Below are positions 14,929 to 24,404 of a DNA stretch of 64,000 nucleotides, piece after piece. The notes beneath the pieces are model-generated. The model made no database searches, was not told the DNA's origin, and saw only the letters and a list, made by a program, of their open reading frames with translations. The translations under genes and the position numbers were made by a program. Numbering within the stretch: the stretch's first letter is position 1; each line of letters opens with the position of its first letter. The DNA comes from Pseudomonas frederiksbergensis (GTDB taxonomy: Bacteria; Pseudomonadota; Gammaproteobacteria; Pseudomonadales; Pseudomonadaceae): the NCBI RefSeq assembly GCF_001874645.1, contig NZ_CP017886.1, forward strand, positions 434,001 to 498,000, written 5' to 3'.

Positions 14929-16556
14929 AAATCCATAACGTCGCTCAGGGCTCCGAAGCCTGGCACGCGCTCCGCGCCAACTACTTCACCGCCTCCGAGG
15001 CGCCAGCCATGATGGGCGCTTCGAAGCAGATGAAGCGTACCGAACTGCTCCACACCAAGAAGACCGGTCTCGACCGCGACGTATCGTGGTGGGTGCAGAA
15101 ATACCTGTTCGATAAAGGTCACGAAGCTGAAGCCCTGGCACGGCCGATTCTGGAAGCACGAATCGGCGAAGACCTGTTCCCTGTTGTCGGTACCGAGGGC
15201 GACCTGCTCGCCTCGCTCGACGGCTGCACCATGCTCGGTGAAACGCTGTTCGAACACAAAATGTGGAATGAGCAGCTTGCCGCTGACGTACTCGCCGGCA
15301 CGCTCGACCCGCACTATTACTGGCAGCTCGAGCAACAACTGCTGGTGAGCGGCGCGGAGAAAGTGATCTTCGTTTGCTCCGACGGCACCGAGGACAACTT
15401 CGTGTCGATGGAATACGCGCCGGTCCCAGGTCGTGCCGCAACACTCGTTGCCGGATGGAAGCAGTTCCAAGCCGACCTAGTCGACTTCACACCTGCTGAT
15501 GTTCTGCCTGAGGCCGTCGGCAAGACACCTGAAAGCCTGCCGGCGTTGCGCATCGAAGTCACCGGCATGGTCACCGCCAGCAACTTGGAGCAGTTCAAGG
15601 TGCATTCGATGGCGGCACTTGAGTCGATCAATACCGTCTTGGAAACCGACCAGCACTTTGCCGACGCCGAGAAGAGAGTCAAATGGTGTGGCGATGTTGA
15701 AGAGCGTCTTGAGGCGGCCAAGCAGCATGCACTGAGCCAAACCGAAAGCATCGACGTCCTCTTCCGCACCATTACCGAAATCAGCGCTGAGGTTCGCAGA
15801 AAGCGCCTGGAGTTAGAAAAGCTCGTAAAGGCCCGCAAGCTCAGTATCCGCGAAGACATCGTCATGGATGCCGCCAAGGCGCTGCAAGCCCACATCGACC
15901 AGATCAACACGTCGTTGGGCGGCAAGGCTCGCATGCCAGCGGTACCTGCAGACTTCGCCGGCGCCATCAAAGGCAAGAAGAGCATCAGCAGTCTTCGCGA
16001 TGCTGCCGATTCGGAGCTGGCCCGGGCGAAAATCGCCGCCAGCCAAATCGGCGACAGCATCCGCGCCAACTTGGCCAGCCTGGTCGAGCTCGCCGCCGAC
16101 TACGTGTTCCTGTTCAACGACGTCCAGCAACTGGTGCTCAAGGCCAATGACGACCTGGTCGCGCTGATCAAGGTACGGATCTCAGAGCACCAGAAAGCCG
16201 AGGCCGCCAACGAAGAGGCGCAGCGCGAGCGGATTCGTAAGGAAGAACTGCAGCGAATTGCAGATGAAGCGAAACCAGTCATCGAGCCGGCGCCTGCACA
16301 ACCAGCATCAACGCCCTCCCCGGCGAAAGCCACTCCAGCGGTTGCTGCAATTGCGAAGCCCGCAGTAGCCACAGCAAAGCCGGCGACCTACCGAGCAGAA
16401 GTCACGGATCTGGAAGCACTGGTGCACGCCGTCGCCGGTGGTCTCGCCCCGCTCAGCGTGCTGACCGTGAAATGGGAAGCGCTGGATGCCCTAGTTGCTC
16501 AGCAAGGTTCGCTCTTCAGCATGGCCGGCGTAACCCTGGTGAACGCTGCGGCATGA
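14925..16556 (+). CDS. YqaJ-type phage exonuclease with long C-terminal extension
   Basis: 543 residues. Residues 1-210 form a YqaJ/lambda-exonuclease domain: SEAWHALRANYFTASEAPAM, GHEAEALARPIL (about 65-76), ASLDG (about 91-95) and EHKMW (about 106-110) supply the D...ExK nuclease site. It would produce 3' single-strand tails for the overlapping RecT. The C-terminal about 330 residues are coiled coil followed by an Ala/Pro linker and a small terminal domain, which is longer than the usual phage exonuclease. Their role is unknown. Confidence 0.85.
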   Translation: MKIHNVAQGSEAWHALRANYFTASEAPAMMGASKQMKRTELLHTKKTGLDRDVSWWVQKYLFDKGHEAEALARPILEARIGEDLFPVVGTEGDLLASLDGCTMLGETLFEHKMWNEQLAADVLAGTLDPHYYWQLEQQLLVSGAEKVIFVCSDGTEDNFVSMEYAPVPGRAATLVAGWKQFQADLVDFTPADVLPEAVGKTPESLPALRIEVTGMVTASNLEQFKVHSMAALESINTVLETDQHFADAEKRVKWCGDVEERLEAAKQHALSQTESIDVLFRTITEISAEVRRKRLELEKLVKARKLSIREDIVMDAAKALQAHIDQINTSLGGKARMPAVPADFAGAIKGKKSISSLRDAADSELARAKIAASQIGDSIRANLASLVELAADYVFLFNDVQQLVLKANDDLVALIKVRISEHQKAEAANEEAQRERIRKEELQRIADEAKPVIEPAPAQPASTPSPAKATPAVAAIAKPAVATAKPATYRAEVTDLEALVHAVAGGLAPLSVLTVKWEALDALVAQQGSLFSMAGVTLVNAAA

Positions 16557-16637
16557 GCAAGATCAAGCAAGTAGTAAATCAACGACGCCGGCAGTCCTGG
16601 CTGGACCTGCCGGCCAGCGGAATCGAAGAGGTAGGCC

Positions 16638-17141
16638 ATGGCAGTGGATGGAAGGACGCGATCTGCCAAGGCGGCATTGAAGCGGAAGGCGAGGCAGGAA
16701 GTGGAGTTGCGTCACAAGGTGCGCGACGGCATCACGCAGATGCTGGCCGATTTGATGCGATGGAACGAGATAGAGGAAGCTGGCGAGGCGTTGCAACTGC
16801 TGATATTGAATGCTGACCCGGCTGCGGCTCTATCGCAGGCCGCGGTTGAGCTTCCGTCGTCACCACCTGGATTGATCCGGCATCACGTCAGGTCTGGAGC
16901 TCTCGAGCGGCTGAATGAGGTTGCCGAGAGCCTGCACGGCGCCAGCCAAAAGCATGTGATTGAGCTGCTGATTCTGTGCGCGCATGCGGCCGGGCCGGAG
17001 GGCTCTGCAAAGTATCTGCGTATTCCGCGACACAAAATCGTATTTAGCGAAAACGTGTCGCGGGCTTTTGATAATGAAAGCTTGAGAGAGCTAAAGAAAA
17101 ATCCAGAAGATGAATATTTCTCACCGCATCATCTGAAATAG
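16638..17141 (+). CDS. Hypothetical phage protein carrying the palindromic element
   Basis: 167 residues from ATG 16638 with AGAGG upstream. It is mostly helical, with a basic N-terminus (TRSAKAALKRKARQEVEL). Residues about 130-142 (PRHKIVFSENVSR) are encoded by the repeat at 17026-17062. A small overlapping frame at 16553-16816 is not supported. No domain is recognised. Confidence 0.6.
   Translation: MAVDGRTRSAKAALKRKARQEVELRHKVRDGITQMLADLMRWNEIEEAGEALQLLILNADPAAALSQAAVELPSSPPGLIRHHVRSGALERLNEVAESLHGASQKHVIELLILCAHAAGPEGSAKYLRIPRHKIVFSENVSRAFDNESLRELKKNPEDEYFSPHHLK
17026..17062. repeat. Palindromic element CGCGACAC-N21-GTGTCGCG, copy 3
   Basis: Arms lie at 17026-17033 and 17055-17062, with a 21-base centre ending GAAAAC. 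It lies in frame inside the 16638-17141 gene. Confidence 0.7.
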
Positions 17142-17491
17142 CTTAAAAATTGATCAACATTAGAAACAGAGCGTCGTACATCTGAGAACAGCTCACTCAA
17201 CTCAGAATCATTTCCTTCATACATCCAAACGAGTCTACTTTCATGATCCAAAATACCGATCACCAAAGACTCATTCCAATAATGATCCCGACCATCTATA
17301 TACTTCTTAACTCTAACTTTATATACGCAAAGATTTTGAGATTTGAAATCACACTCAAAATACAAAGGAATAACATCATCCGACCCTACAGTAACGGGAT
17401 TTGGCGCATCTTTAATTTGCCAGCGCAGTCGCCTTGTAGATGTTTCTTCTATTAAGCGAACAACCATTTTCTTAGTTGATGAGTCCATCAT
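17129..17491 (-). CDS. AT-rich cargo protein, second gene of a two-gene unit
   Basis: 120 residues from ATG 17491, overlapping the stop of the upstream membrane gene by four bases. Predicted mixed alpha-beta protein with paired aromatic strands (DVIPLYFECDFKSQNLCVYK). The base composition is clearly more AT-rich than the phage core. It converges on and slightly overlaps the phage gene at 16638-17141. No family is recognised; it may act with the membrane partner in superinfection exclusion. Confidence 0.62.
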   Translation of the reverse strand: MMDSSTKKMVVRLIEETSTRRLRWQIKDAPNPVTVGSDDVIPLYFECDFKSQNLCVYKVRVKKYIDGRDHYWNESLVIGILDHESRLVWMYEGNDSELSELFSDVRRSVSNVDQFLSYFR

Positions 17492-17946
17492 ATTCTAGCC
17501 GCCTCATTATCTTTATCTAATCCGTTAAGCATGACCTCAAACTCAGTCATACGTCTAGAAATGTACCAGCCGTCATCTCTAGACATTTCAGACACCTTAG
17601 AAGAATACCATTTACGCTCATATGCAAGCAAAGAAATAAGAACATCAGCCAAGGCCTTCTCTTTACTACCTAAGCTCGGGCGTATATTTTGTATATGCCC
17701 TCGCACCTCATAGAGTTTATGAATGACGTCTTCTTTTGAATCTTCCCACGTTTTCAGACCAGCTCTTACTTCTGGCATAAGCCTAGTGATGTCACCATAA
17801 ACAGCTGGAAGCCTACTTTTGCTTACAAGAAGCACTCTTACTTTCCTTACATACACGAAGGTAACAACAGCAAGAGCAAAGCCAACAATAGTGCAAATTA
17901 TACCAAACTGGTTAAGCCACGCCCATAACTCATCACTACCCCACAT
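17488..17946 (-). CDS. AT-rich cargo membrane-anchored protein
   Basis: 152 residues from ATG 17946 (an upstream start at 17964 is possible). One transmembrane helix near residues 13-34 (FGIICTIVGFALAVVTFVYV) is followed by a long helical cytoplasmic part. It is the first gene of an AT-rich pair inserted against the direction of the phage genes. The family is unknown. Confidence 0.62.
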   Translation of the reverse strand: MWGSDELWAWLNQFGIICTIVGFALAVVTFVYVRKVRVLLVSKSRLPAVYGDITRLMPEVRAGLKTWEDSKEDVIHKLYEVRGHIQNIRPSLGSKEKALADVLISLLAYERKWYSSKVSEMSRDDGWYISRRMTEFEVMLNGLDKDNEAARI

Positions 17947-18081
17947 AACAGCTCCTAAAGTCATACGTCACACGATACGAATTCTATCTTCATCTGAGGC
18001 GCCAGCCTACAAAGGCTTTAACCATAATTTACAAAGTCGCCATCTCGTTACGGAGGGCGGCGCCTACCCGAGGTAATCGCA

Positions 18082-19089
18082 ATGCCCGTTCTCCACAGCG
18101 TGATCCACAAGATCGACAAGAAGCCCGACGGCACACCGGCTGTTCTGTTCCTCGGTAGTGCCGAACAGGTCGAGAGCCAGGCTCGCGACAATCTGGTTCA
18201 GCAGTTCAACGAAAACTACAACGCCACCACCGGTAAGGCTTGGGGCTTCTTTCATCCGGATTCGGGTGCTCACCCGTTCAGTGGCTGGCTCGCCAAGTAC
18301 CTGGCCGGCGGCGATGATTTTCTGTCGTTCACTCGAACAGCCGTCGAGCATCTGACCCGACTGATGGAAGAGTCGAACCTGACCACCGGCGGGCACGCCC
18401 TCTTCTGTCACTATCGGCAAGGCTTGACCGATTACCTGATCATCGCCCTGGTGCAGGAAACGGAAGCCGTGACCATGACCGAAGAGCTGCACCTGATGAC
18501 GGTCAAGCGCCTCGACCTGGACCATATCCGCTTGGCCGCGCGCATCAACCTCAGTGAGTGGAAGAACAACCCGCAGTCGCGTCAGTACATCTCGTACCTC
18601 AAGGGTAAGCAGGGCCGCAAACTCAACGAGTACTTCCGCGATTTCATCGGTGTTCAGGAAGGTATCGACGGACCGGGCGAAACCCGCACCCTGCTCAAGG
18701 CGTTCAGTGACTTCGTTGAAAGCGAAGACCTCGGCGAGGAATCGGCCCGCGAAAAGACCAATACGCTGGTCAGCTACGCAATGGCCCAGACCAAGTTGGG
18801 CGAGCCGATCACGCTCGACGAGCTATCCGAAGTACTCGACGACGATCAGCCAAAGGCGTTTGCCGAGTTCATCCAGGGAAAGGACTACGGCCTTTCGGCT
18901 TCGATCCCGCCAGACAAAAAGACGCTCAACAAATTCCGACGCTTCACCGGGCGCGCCGATGGCCTGTCGATCAGCTTTGACCAGCACCTGCTCGGTGACA
19001 AGGTCGATTTCGACGAAGCCAGCGGCACGCTGACGTTGCGCAAATTGCCCGCCCCACTCACCGATCAACTCAAGCGGGCAGCCGCCTGA
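18082..19089 (+). CDS. ndpA: Nucleoid-associated protein, NdpA/YejK family
   Basis: 335 residues, the usual length for the family. It contains the typical N-terminal domain, the middle segment [15 protein letters not shown] near 137-151 and [20 protein letters not shown] near 159-178, and the C-terminal [20 protein letters not shown] near 289-308. The family associates with the nucleoid. Phage-borne copies are known; here it sits between cargo genes. Confidence 0.88.
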   Translation: MPVLHSVIHKIDKKPDGTPAVLFLGSAEQVESQARDNLVQQFNENYNATTGKAWGFFHPDSGAHPFSGWLAKYLAGGDDFLSFTRTAVEHLTRLMEESNLTTGGHALFCHYRQGLTDYLIIALVQETEAVTMTEELHLMTVKRLDLDHIRLAARINLSEWKNNPQSRQYISYLKGKQGRKLNEYFRDFIGVQEGIDGPGETRTLLKAFSDFVESEDLGEESAREKTNTLVSYAMAQTKLGEPITLDELSEVLDDDQPKAFAEFIQGKDYGLSASIPPDKKTLNKFRRFTGRADGLSISFDQHLLGDKVDFDEASGTLTLRKLPAPLTDQLKRAAA

Positions 19090-19140
19090 CGCTCACCGCT
19101 ACGCCGCGCGCTGAACGAAGGGCGGCGCCTGACTAGAGCG

Positions 19141-19719
19141 TCACCAAGTACATACCAGTTCGGCGATTCCGGGCCTTAGTTGCACCTCCACTCTTTCTCT
19201 GATCGGCCAGAAGAGGCGGTACTCAGCTTGCCAGCTATCCAGTTCAGACTTGAGAAAGTGATTTCGCTGATGATCCCCGGTGTATTCACAGAAACCCGCT
19301 GTGGATTGAGCCCCTAAGGTTTCGTCCAAGTGCCGCCTCAAGCCCTCAATATCGATGATTTTGACGCAGGCCTTCTTTTTCATTTTTCGAGCTAAATCGC
19401 CAGTAAGCCGAGAGCTGAACGACAAAATCAGCCCGTCATCTTCGTAATAGTCTGCATTGAAAAAATCCGGTATTGGGACACCGTCTATTTCGCAACCAAT
19501 CATCGTAAGCCCTCTAGTTCCAAGAGCTGGATTGACATCTACGCAGCCGCGAAGCGAGCGGATATCGACTACCGATTTATGAATTAAATTTTCATCCGGA
19601 GTAAAAATCCCAGCACGCTCCATGCTTTTGTACGTGCTTGCAGGATTAATCGGTATCAGGCCGCCAGCCACCCAAGCATCTGCATGCCAGTGTTCATTCA
19701 GATAAAGATACAGGCTCAT
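19141..19719 (-). CDS. Cargo protein of unknown family
   Basis: 192 residues from ATG 19719 (MSLYLYLNEHWHADAWVAGG); the longer upstream frame is unlikely. The N-terminus describes a compact alpha-beta domain with PINPASTYKS and FTPDENLIHKS motifs. I believe related proteins occur in accessory regions of other bacteria, but I cannot name a function. It is opposite in strand to the phage genes and sits between ndpA and the methyltransferase, so it is probably moron cargo. Confidence 0.6.
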   Translation of the reverse strand: MSLYLYLNEHWHADAWVAGGLIPINPASTYKSMERAGIFTPDENLIHKSVVDIRSLRGCVDVNPALGTRGLTMIGCEIDGVPIPDFFNADYYEDDGLILSFSSRLTGDLARKMKKKACVKIIDIEGLRRHLDETLGAQSTAGFCEYTGDHQRNHFLKSELDSWQAEYRLFWPIRERVEVQLRPGIAELVCTW

Positions 19720-19800
19720 TGATACCCCTCTCCGGCCCCATGCCGGGTCGAACACAAATACCCCACTTCAACGAATCACGCCAGCCGGCGAGGATCCCCT

Positions 19801-21714
19801 ATGTCCGCACAACAGAAGAAACCCCAGTTCATCCATGTCCAGCCAAGCATGGGCCTGCCGTTCGAAAAAGAACTGGTAGTTGACCTGTTCGCCGGTGGTG
19901 GTGGCGCCAGCACCGGTATTGCCCGGGCGTACCGAGAGCCAGATGTGGCGGTAAACCACAACCCAATCGCCCTGGCTGTGCATCGCGCCAACCATCCGCA
20001 AACGGCCCACTACGTCGCGGACGTTTTCGAAGTTGACCCCGTGCTGGCCACCGGCGGCCAACCAGTCGGCATCCTTTGGGCCTCACCCGACTGCCGCCAC
20101 CACAGCAAGGCCAAAGGCGGAGCGCCGCGCGATCGCGGTGTACGAGGCTTGGCCTGGGTGGTTGTGCGCTGGGCCCACGCTACCCGGCCCCGCCTGATGT
20201 TTCTGGAGAACGTCGAAGAATTCTGCGACTGGGGGCCTATCGATGAGGAAGGTCAGCCAATCAAGGCCGAGCGCGGCCGCACCTTCAAATCATTCATTGC
20301 AGCGCTAAGCACCGGGCTGGCCGCTGATCACCCTGACATGCCGGAGATTCTGCAATCGATCGGCGAGTTCGTGCCGGCGGAAGCGCTGGTGCGCGGCCTT
20401 GGCTACAACGTCGAATGGCGCGAGCGCATCGCGGCCAACGCTGGCGCGCCGACCATCCGCAAGCGCCTGTACCTGGTAGCACGCAGCGACGGCAAGCCGA
20501 TCGTTTGGCCGGCACCTAAGCGCCACAAAGTTCCGACGGGAAAACAGCAGCCTTGGCGCGCAGCTGCGGAGTGCATCGACTGGAACAACCTGGGCCGCAC
20601 GATCTTCCGCGACAAGCCGATGGCGGTGAACACGATGCGCCGAGTGGCCAAGGGCTGCTGGCGGCACGTACTAACCAGCATGAAGCCGTTCATAGTTCCG
20701 ATGCGTGGCACCTCGGCGGCTCACACCAGCACTCACGGTACGGACGAATCACTTTCAACCATCAGCGCCGGTGGTACGCACCACGCACTGGTGCAGCCAG
20801 TTGCCGCGCCGCTCCTCACCGAGTGCGCCAACGGTTCAGCGCAACGCAACTTCAGCGCGATAGAGCCGCTGCGCACGCAGGTTGCCCAGGTCAAGGGCGG
20901 GCACTTCGCGCTGGCTGCCTGTCACCTGACCCACCTCACGCACCACGGAGAGCGCAGCGGGTATTCCCCGGATGACTCTTTCCGCACGATCACCGGCGCC
21001 AACCGCGGCGAGCAAGCCCTTGTTGCTGCGAACATGGTCACCTTGCGGATAGGTTCGGTTGGGGCTGACGTTGCCAGCCCACTTGGCGTGGTAGCCACCA
21101 GCACCGGCCATCACGCAGTTTCGGCGGCGTTCTTCGAGCAGGCTAACGGTGGTTTCTACGACGGGGACGGCCGCGCTGCCGACTCGCCGCTCTCGACCAT
21201 CTGCCAGTCCGGCGCCAACCAGCGGCTGGCGAACGCCTACCTGGTGAAGTACTACGGCAATGAAAAAGACGGGATATCGCTGGCCGAGCCAATGCACACG
21301 CTCCCAACAAAAGATCGGGTGGCGCTGATTGAGGTCGTACAGGTGCCGAACACGCTGACGCCGGAGCAACTGGAAGGTGCCCGCCGCTGTGCTGCCTTCA
21401 TGCACGAACACCTGCCGGAGCACTTCAAAGACCCGGCCGAGATGGTCATGGTCGGCGGCTATGTGCTGGTGGACATAACCCTGCGCATGCTCCAACCGCC
21501 AGAGTTGAAGGCAGCGCAAGGCTTCGACAAGGACTACATCATTGATCGCGGGCTTTTCGTTGACCCGGTTACCGGTGCCAAAGAATGGCGCGACATCAAC
21601 AAGACCGACCAGGTGCGGCTGATCGGCAACAGCGTCTGTCCGGATGAAGCCGAGGCCCTGGTCAGAGCCAACGCCGCCGACATCATCGAGCTTTATCAAC
21701 GCCTCGCTGCATGA
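19801..21714 (+). CDS. C5-cytosine DNA methyltransferase with internal repeats
   Basis: 637 residues. Motif I is DLFAGGGGASTG (about 24-35), the catalytic motif IV is SPDCRHHSKAKG (about 97-108), motif VI is ENVEEF, and the C-terminal motif X is LIGNSVCPDEA. Pro-Cys is replaced by Pro-Asp-Cys, as in long phage methyltransferases. Between motif VIII and X, about 230 residues hold four to five degenerate units of the form PLSTI...GGxHxALVxA. No cognate nuclease is adjacent, so self-protection against host restriction is the likely role. Confidence 0.87.
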   Translation: MSAQQKKPQFIHVQPSMGLPFEKELVVDLFAGGGGASTGIARAYREPDVAVNHNPIALAVHRANHPQTAHYVADVFEVDPVLATGGQPVGILWASPDCRHHSKAKGGAPRDRGVRGLAWVVVRWAHATRPRLMFLENVEEFCDWGPIDEEGQPIKAERGRTFKSFIAALSTGLAADHPDMPEILQSIGEFVPAEALVRGLGYNVEWRERIAANAGAPTIRKRLYLVARSDGKPIVWPAPKRHKVPTGKQQPWRAAAECIDWNNLGRTIFRDKPMAVNTMRRVAKGCWRHVLTSMKPFIVPMRGTSAAHTSTHGTDESLSTISAGGTHHALVQPVAAPLLTECANGSAQRNFSAIEPLRTQVAQVKGGHFALAACHLTHLTHHGERSGYSPDDSFRTITGANRGEQALVAANMVTLRIGSVGADVASPLGVVATSTGHHAVSAAFFEQANGGFYDGDGRAADSPLSTICQSGANQRLANAYLVKYYGNEKDGISLAEPMHTLPTKDRVALIEVVQVPNTLTPEQLEGARRCAAFMHEHLPEHFKDPAEMVMVGGYVLVDITLRMLQPPELKAAQGFDKDYIIDRGLFVDPVTGAKEWRDINKTDQVRLIGNSVCPDEAEALVRANAADIIELYQRLAA

Positions 21715-21769
21715 GCCACTATTACCTATTTCGTAGTTCTCTGCGCAAACTAGCCGCTGTAGCTCGAGT

Positions 21770-22885
21770 TTATTTTGGTTTCAAGCTTTCGACAATTTTG
21801 GCAACTTGCTCTAGGCCATCAAAAGTGGAAGGGATAACACTTTCATCCGTAACTATGCCGCTAAATATGACTTGTTCAAATCTTGTGAGCAGTTCTTTAT
21901 CACTTTTTCGAGCATCGGAGGCAAACTCAACATAGCTATTGATAAACTGACAGAGCGTCATTCTCAAGTCTATCTGTAGCAATTGCGCCTTCGTTGATCG
22001 AAAATTTTGCAGTGTAATTCTAAAAAAATAAACCACCATAAGTTCGAAAGCTAGCAGAGCAGCTATCGCAAAGGACTCCTTCACCAAATCACTACTGTGC
22101 TCAATTACATTTAAAACCTTGAGTAGAGGAACAATTACCAAGCATATACCTAGCACAACCATAAATTTAAACGTTAGATCTTTTTCGCTAGCCTTGTCTT
22201 TTCTTAGATTTGAAAATCCTTGATATAGGCCAACAAAATTATAAGCATTTTCGTAGCCTTTCAGCTTGTCAGCTAAAGCGTTGACACGCTCTTCCCTTTG
22301 GGAAAGCTCGTCAATTGACTTGATTCGCGCATCCTCTGAAGCCTGGATGGCTTTAGGAAGATCTTTTAAGCTAGTCATATGCGGATGGTTTATGTATTCA
22401 CGCAGCATTTGAATCGCCATGTGATTTTTTGCCCATCTGATTTGAAATGACGCGCTCTTGAGATCATTTAGATCCATATCGGCAAGTTCGATCCAAGCAG
22501 ATCTCAACCCCGATGACATGCTTGTAGAAGATTTCAGCTCAAATTCTACCACAAACCTATAACATAACGAGAACAAGGAGTCGATCTCATAACTTTCGGC
22601 TGCACTAACCTCCTGAACACTCTCAGTAAACTTAGCCCCCACATGCTTAATATTGTAATCGCATGACAAATCAAAAATTGCTGGCATTAGCATCATTTCA
22701 TTCAGCGCTTCACGAACAAAACACAAAGCATTGAAGGTGTCATCCGCCCCAGACTGCGTCCGGATTATTTCAATATGCCTACTAATACTATGGTGGGCCC
22801 TAGTGAGATGAGAAAGCATTGCCGCATTAGAGAAAAATATCAGAGGCTCGTTGCTGCTTTCGACACCATCAATACTGTCGCTCAC
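21770..22885 (-). CDS. AT-rich cargo membrane protein
   Basis: 371 residues from GTG 22885, preceded by GGAG; the upstream part of the open frame is GC-rich phage DNA. The N-terminal half is helical. A coiled coil (REERVNALADKLKGYENA) precedes two membrane spans (FMVVLGICLVIVPLLKVL and SFAIAALLAFELMVVYFF), and a cytoplasmic tail of about 100 residues follows. The topology recalls accessory membrane effectors, but I recognise no named domain. It is inserted opposite to the phage genes, with much lower GC. Confidence 0.62.
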   Translation of the reverse strand: MSDSIDGVESSNEPLIFFSNAAMLSHLTRAHHSISRHIEIIRTQSGADDTFNALCFVREALNEMMLMPAIFDLSCDYNIKHVGAKFTESVQEVSAAESYEIDSLFSLCYRFVVEFELKSSTSMSSGLRSAWIELADMDLNDLKSASFQIRWAKNHMAIQMLREYINHPHMTSLKDLPKAIQASEDARIKSIDELSQREERVNALADKLKGYENAYNFVGLYQGFSNLRKDKASEKDLTFKFMVVLGICLVIVPLLKVLNVIEHSSDLVKESFAIAALLAFELMVVYFFRITLQNFRSTKAQLLQIDLRMTLCQFINSYVEFASDARKSDKELLTRFEQVIFSGIVTDESVIPSTFDGLEQVAKIVESLKPK

Positions 22886-22976
22886 TGTTTTTCTCCGTTT
22901 TATTCGATTACCCCAAATATTGGAGGATGCCTCAAGCGCGGAAGAACTCGCAAGAATAACCACCTGAGCAGCTCCA

Positions 22977-23173
22977 TGACCGGCCTGCCGGGCCTCTACT
23001 TCCCCGCCGAGATCGACCCTGACGGCGATGCGCCGCGAAATCGCCGCCCTGATGGACTGGGGCACCGTGGCCACGCTCCCTGGCTGGGAGCATTCGGGCG
23101 CCCGGCTGCTGAACGCCTCGGCATGACGGTTGTGGATGCCCATGATCTGGTATCGATGGAGATTGCAGAATGA
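22977..23173 (+). other. Small overlapping frames, unresolved
   Basis: Two frames compete here: 22977-23173 (65 codons) and 23028-23126 (32 residues, MRREIAALMDWGTVATLPGW). The second reads more like a phage protein, with the rest displaced, so a frameshifted small gene interrupted by the cargo insertion at 21770-22885 is possible. I cannot decide. Confidence 0.3.
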
Positions 23174-23454
23174 ACGAGGTAATGCGTTACGACCTGGACC
23201 GGGACACCGACGAGGGTTGTGCGGACATGACGCCGATCAGCGATGGCCGCTTTGTTGAGTTCGAAGACTTCGCCCGAGTGACCGCCGAGCGTGACGCCCT
23301 GCAACAGCGCCTGAACGCAGCGGATCAGCGGGTTGATGAACTGATGGCACTGATACAGCGCGCCATAAAACTCGATATCGCCGGCCAATATCTCGATGAC
23401 GAGTGGTACGCCACTTTGGACGACCTAAACCCGGCAGAATCAGTCGAATCATGA
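23170..23454 (+). CDS. Hypothetical phage protein
   Basis: 94 residues, acidic, with a heptad segment ERDALQQRLNAADQRVDELM typical of Ea22-like accessory phage proteins. It overlaps the preceding small frame by four bases. Function unknown. Confidence 0.6.
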   Translation: MNEVMRYDLDRDTDEGCADMTPISDGRFVEFEDFARVTAERDALQQRLNAADQRVDELMALIQRAIKLDIAGQYLDDEWYATLDDLNPAESVES

Positions 23455-23533
23455 CAGGAGTACATCTGTACTCCAGCACTCTGTAACTCCCTCCCCCCCT
23501 TCAAAGTCAGCCGCTATAGCGGCAAGGAAATCT

Positions 23534-23896
23534 ATGCGCCTGAAGAAAGCTGAGCGCGAGCAAATGCGCCTGAAATACGGCGGCCACTGCGCCTACTGCG
23601 GTGTCGTGCTGGTTGGCAACAAATGGCACGAGGACCACCTCGAACCGATTATTCGGCAGCCGGACAAGCCCACCGAGCGCCCGGGAAACCACAACCTCGC
23701 CAACATGATGCCCGCCTGCGCGCCGTGCAACATCAGCAAGGGTCGGCAAACGCTGGAAGGCTGGCGTGAATGGATCGCAGGGCACGTCAACAGCCTCAAC
23801 AACTACCACGCCATTTACCGCTTGGCCAAGTCGTACGGGCTGATCGCCGAGACCGGTGCGGAGGTGGTCTTTCACTTCGAGAAGGTAACGGCATGA
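23534..23896 (+). CDS. HNH endonuclease
   Basis: 120 residues. Zinc and HNH residues are visible: CAYC (about 19-22), HEDHLEPI (35-42), GNHNLANMMPACAPCNISKG (54-73). Small HNH nucleases of this type are common in prophages. Its stop overlaps the ATG of the next gene. Confidence 0.82.
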   Translation: MRLKKAEREQMRLKYGGHCAYCGVVLVGNKWHEDHLEPIIRQPDKPTERPGNHNLANMMPACAPCNISKGRQTLEGWREWIAGHVNSLNNYHAIYRLAKSYGLIAETGAEVVFHFEKVTA

Positions 23897-24354
23897 AGGT
23901 CACCGATGCAGAAATCTTGAAAGCCATCTGGCAGGCACAGGTCAAGAAAACCGCCAAGGGCGTGATCACCAACTACGTCGGCGGCAGCAAGGGCCTGAAA
24001 AGTGACAGAGAGCAAGACCGTCACTACGCCCAGTACCAGAGCATGATCAGTCGCGGAGGCCTCGGCATCCCGCTGAGCAAGGGGCAACTCGCGCGCCGCC
24101 TGAAAGCCCTGATCGGCGGTGACAACCTGCAATGGCGCGGGCACCCCGGGAATGCCTACGAGTTCTGCACCGACGCAGCTATGGACGTGTTCCGGTTTGC
24201 GCGTAACTGGTGGGAAGAGCGCGGCGTGCCTGCCGGCTTTGATCAGGTCAAGAAGTGCATGCGAACTATCCAGCTCAGCGACTACGAGAGCCTTGCTGCA
24301 CAGCTTGAGCAGGAGCTGCTGGAGCGCTTCGGCAATCTGGAGGTGACCGCATGA
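23893..24354 (+). CDS. Hypothetical phage protein
   Basis: 153 residues from ATG 23893, overlapping the HNH stop. Predicted helical with a winged-helix-like middle (LSKGQLARRLKALIGGDNLQ). The family is not recognised. Its stop overlaps a 17-codon frame (24351-24404) that links to the next gene. Confidence 0.6.
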   Translation: MKVTDAEILKAIWQAQVKKTAKGVITNYVGGSKGLKSDREQDRHYAQYQSMISRGGLGIPLSKGQLARRLKALIGGDNLQWRGHPGNAYEFCTDAAMDVFRFARNWWEERGVPAGFDQVKKCMRTIQLSDYESLAAQLEQELLERFGNLEVTA

Positions 24355-24404
24355 TCGCCCTCGCCTACATGGCCTGGCTCATCTACACGGGGCCACGGCG
24401 ATGA
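24351..24404 (+). CDS. 17-residue coupling ORF
   Basis: ATG overlaps the previous stop, and its own TGA overlaps the ATG at 24401. The peptide is hydrophobic (MIALAYMAWLIYTG). It may be a leader that couples translation rather than a functional product. Confidence 0.3.
   Translation: MIALAYMAWLIYTGPRR

Noticed and set aside
16553..16816. 87-residue frame MSKIKQVVNQRRRQSWLDLP
   Set aside because: It overlaps the exonuclease end and most of the better supported 16638 gene. The second half is low complexity. A very short real gene cannot be excluded.
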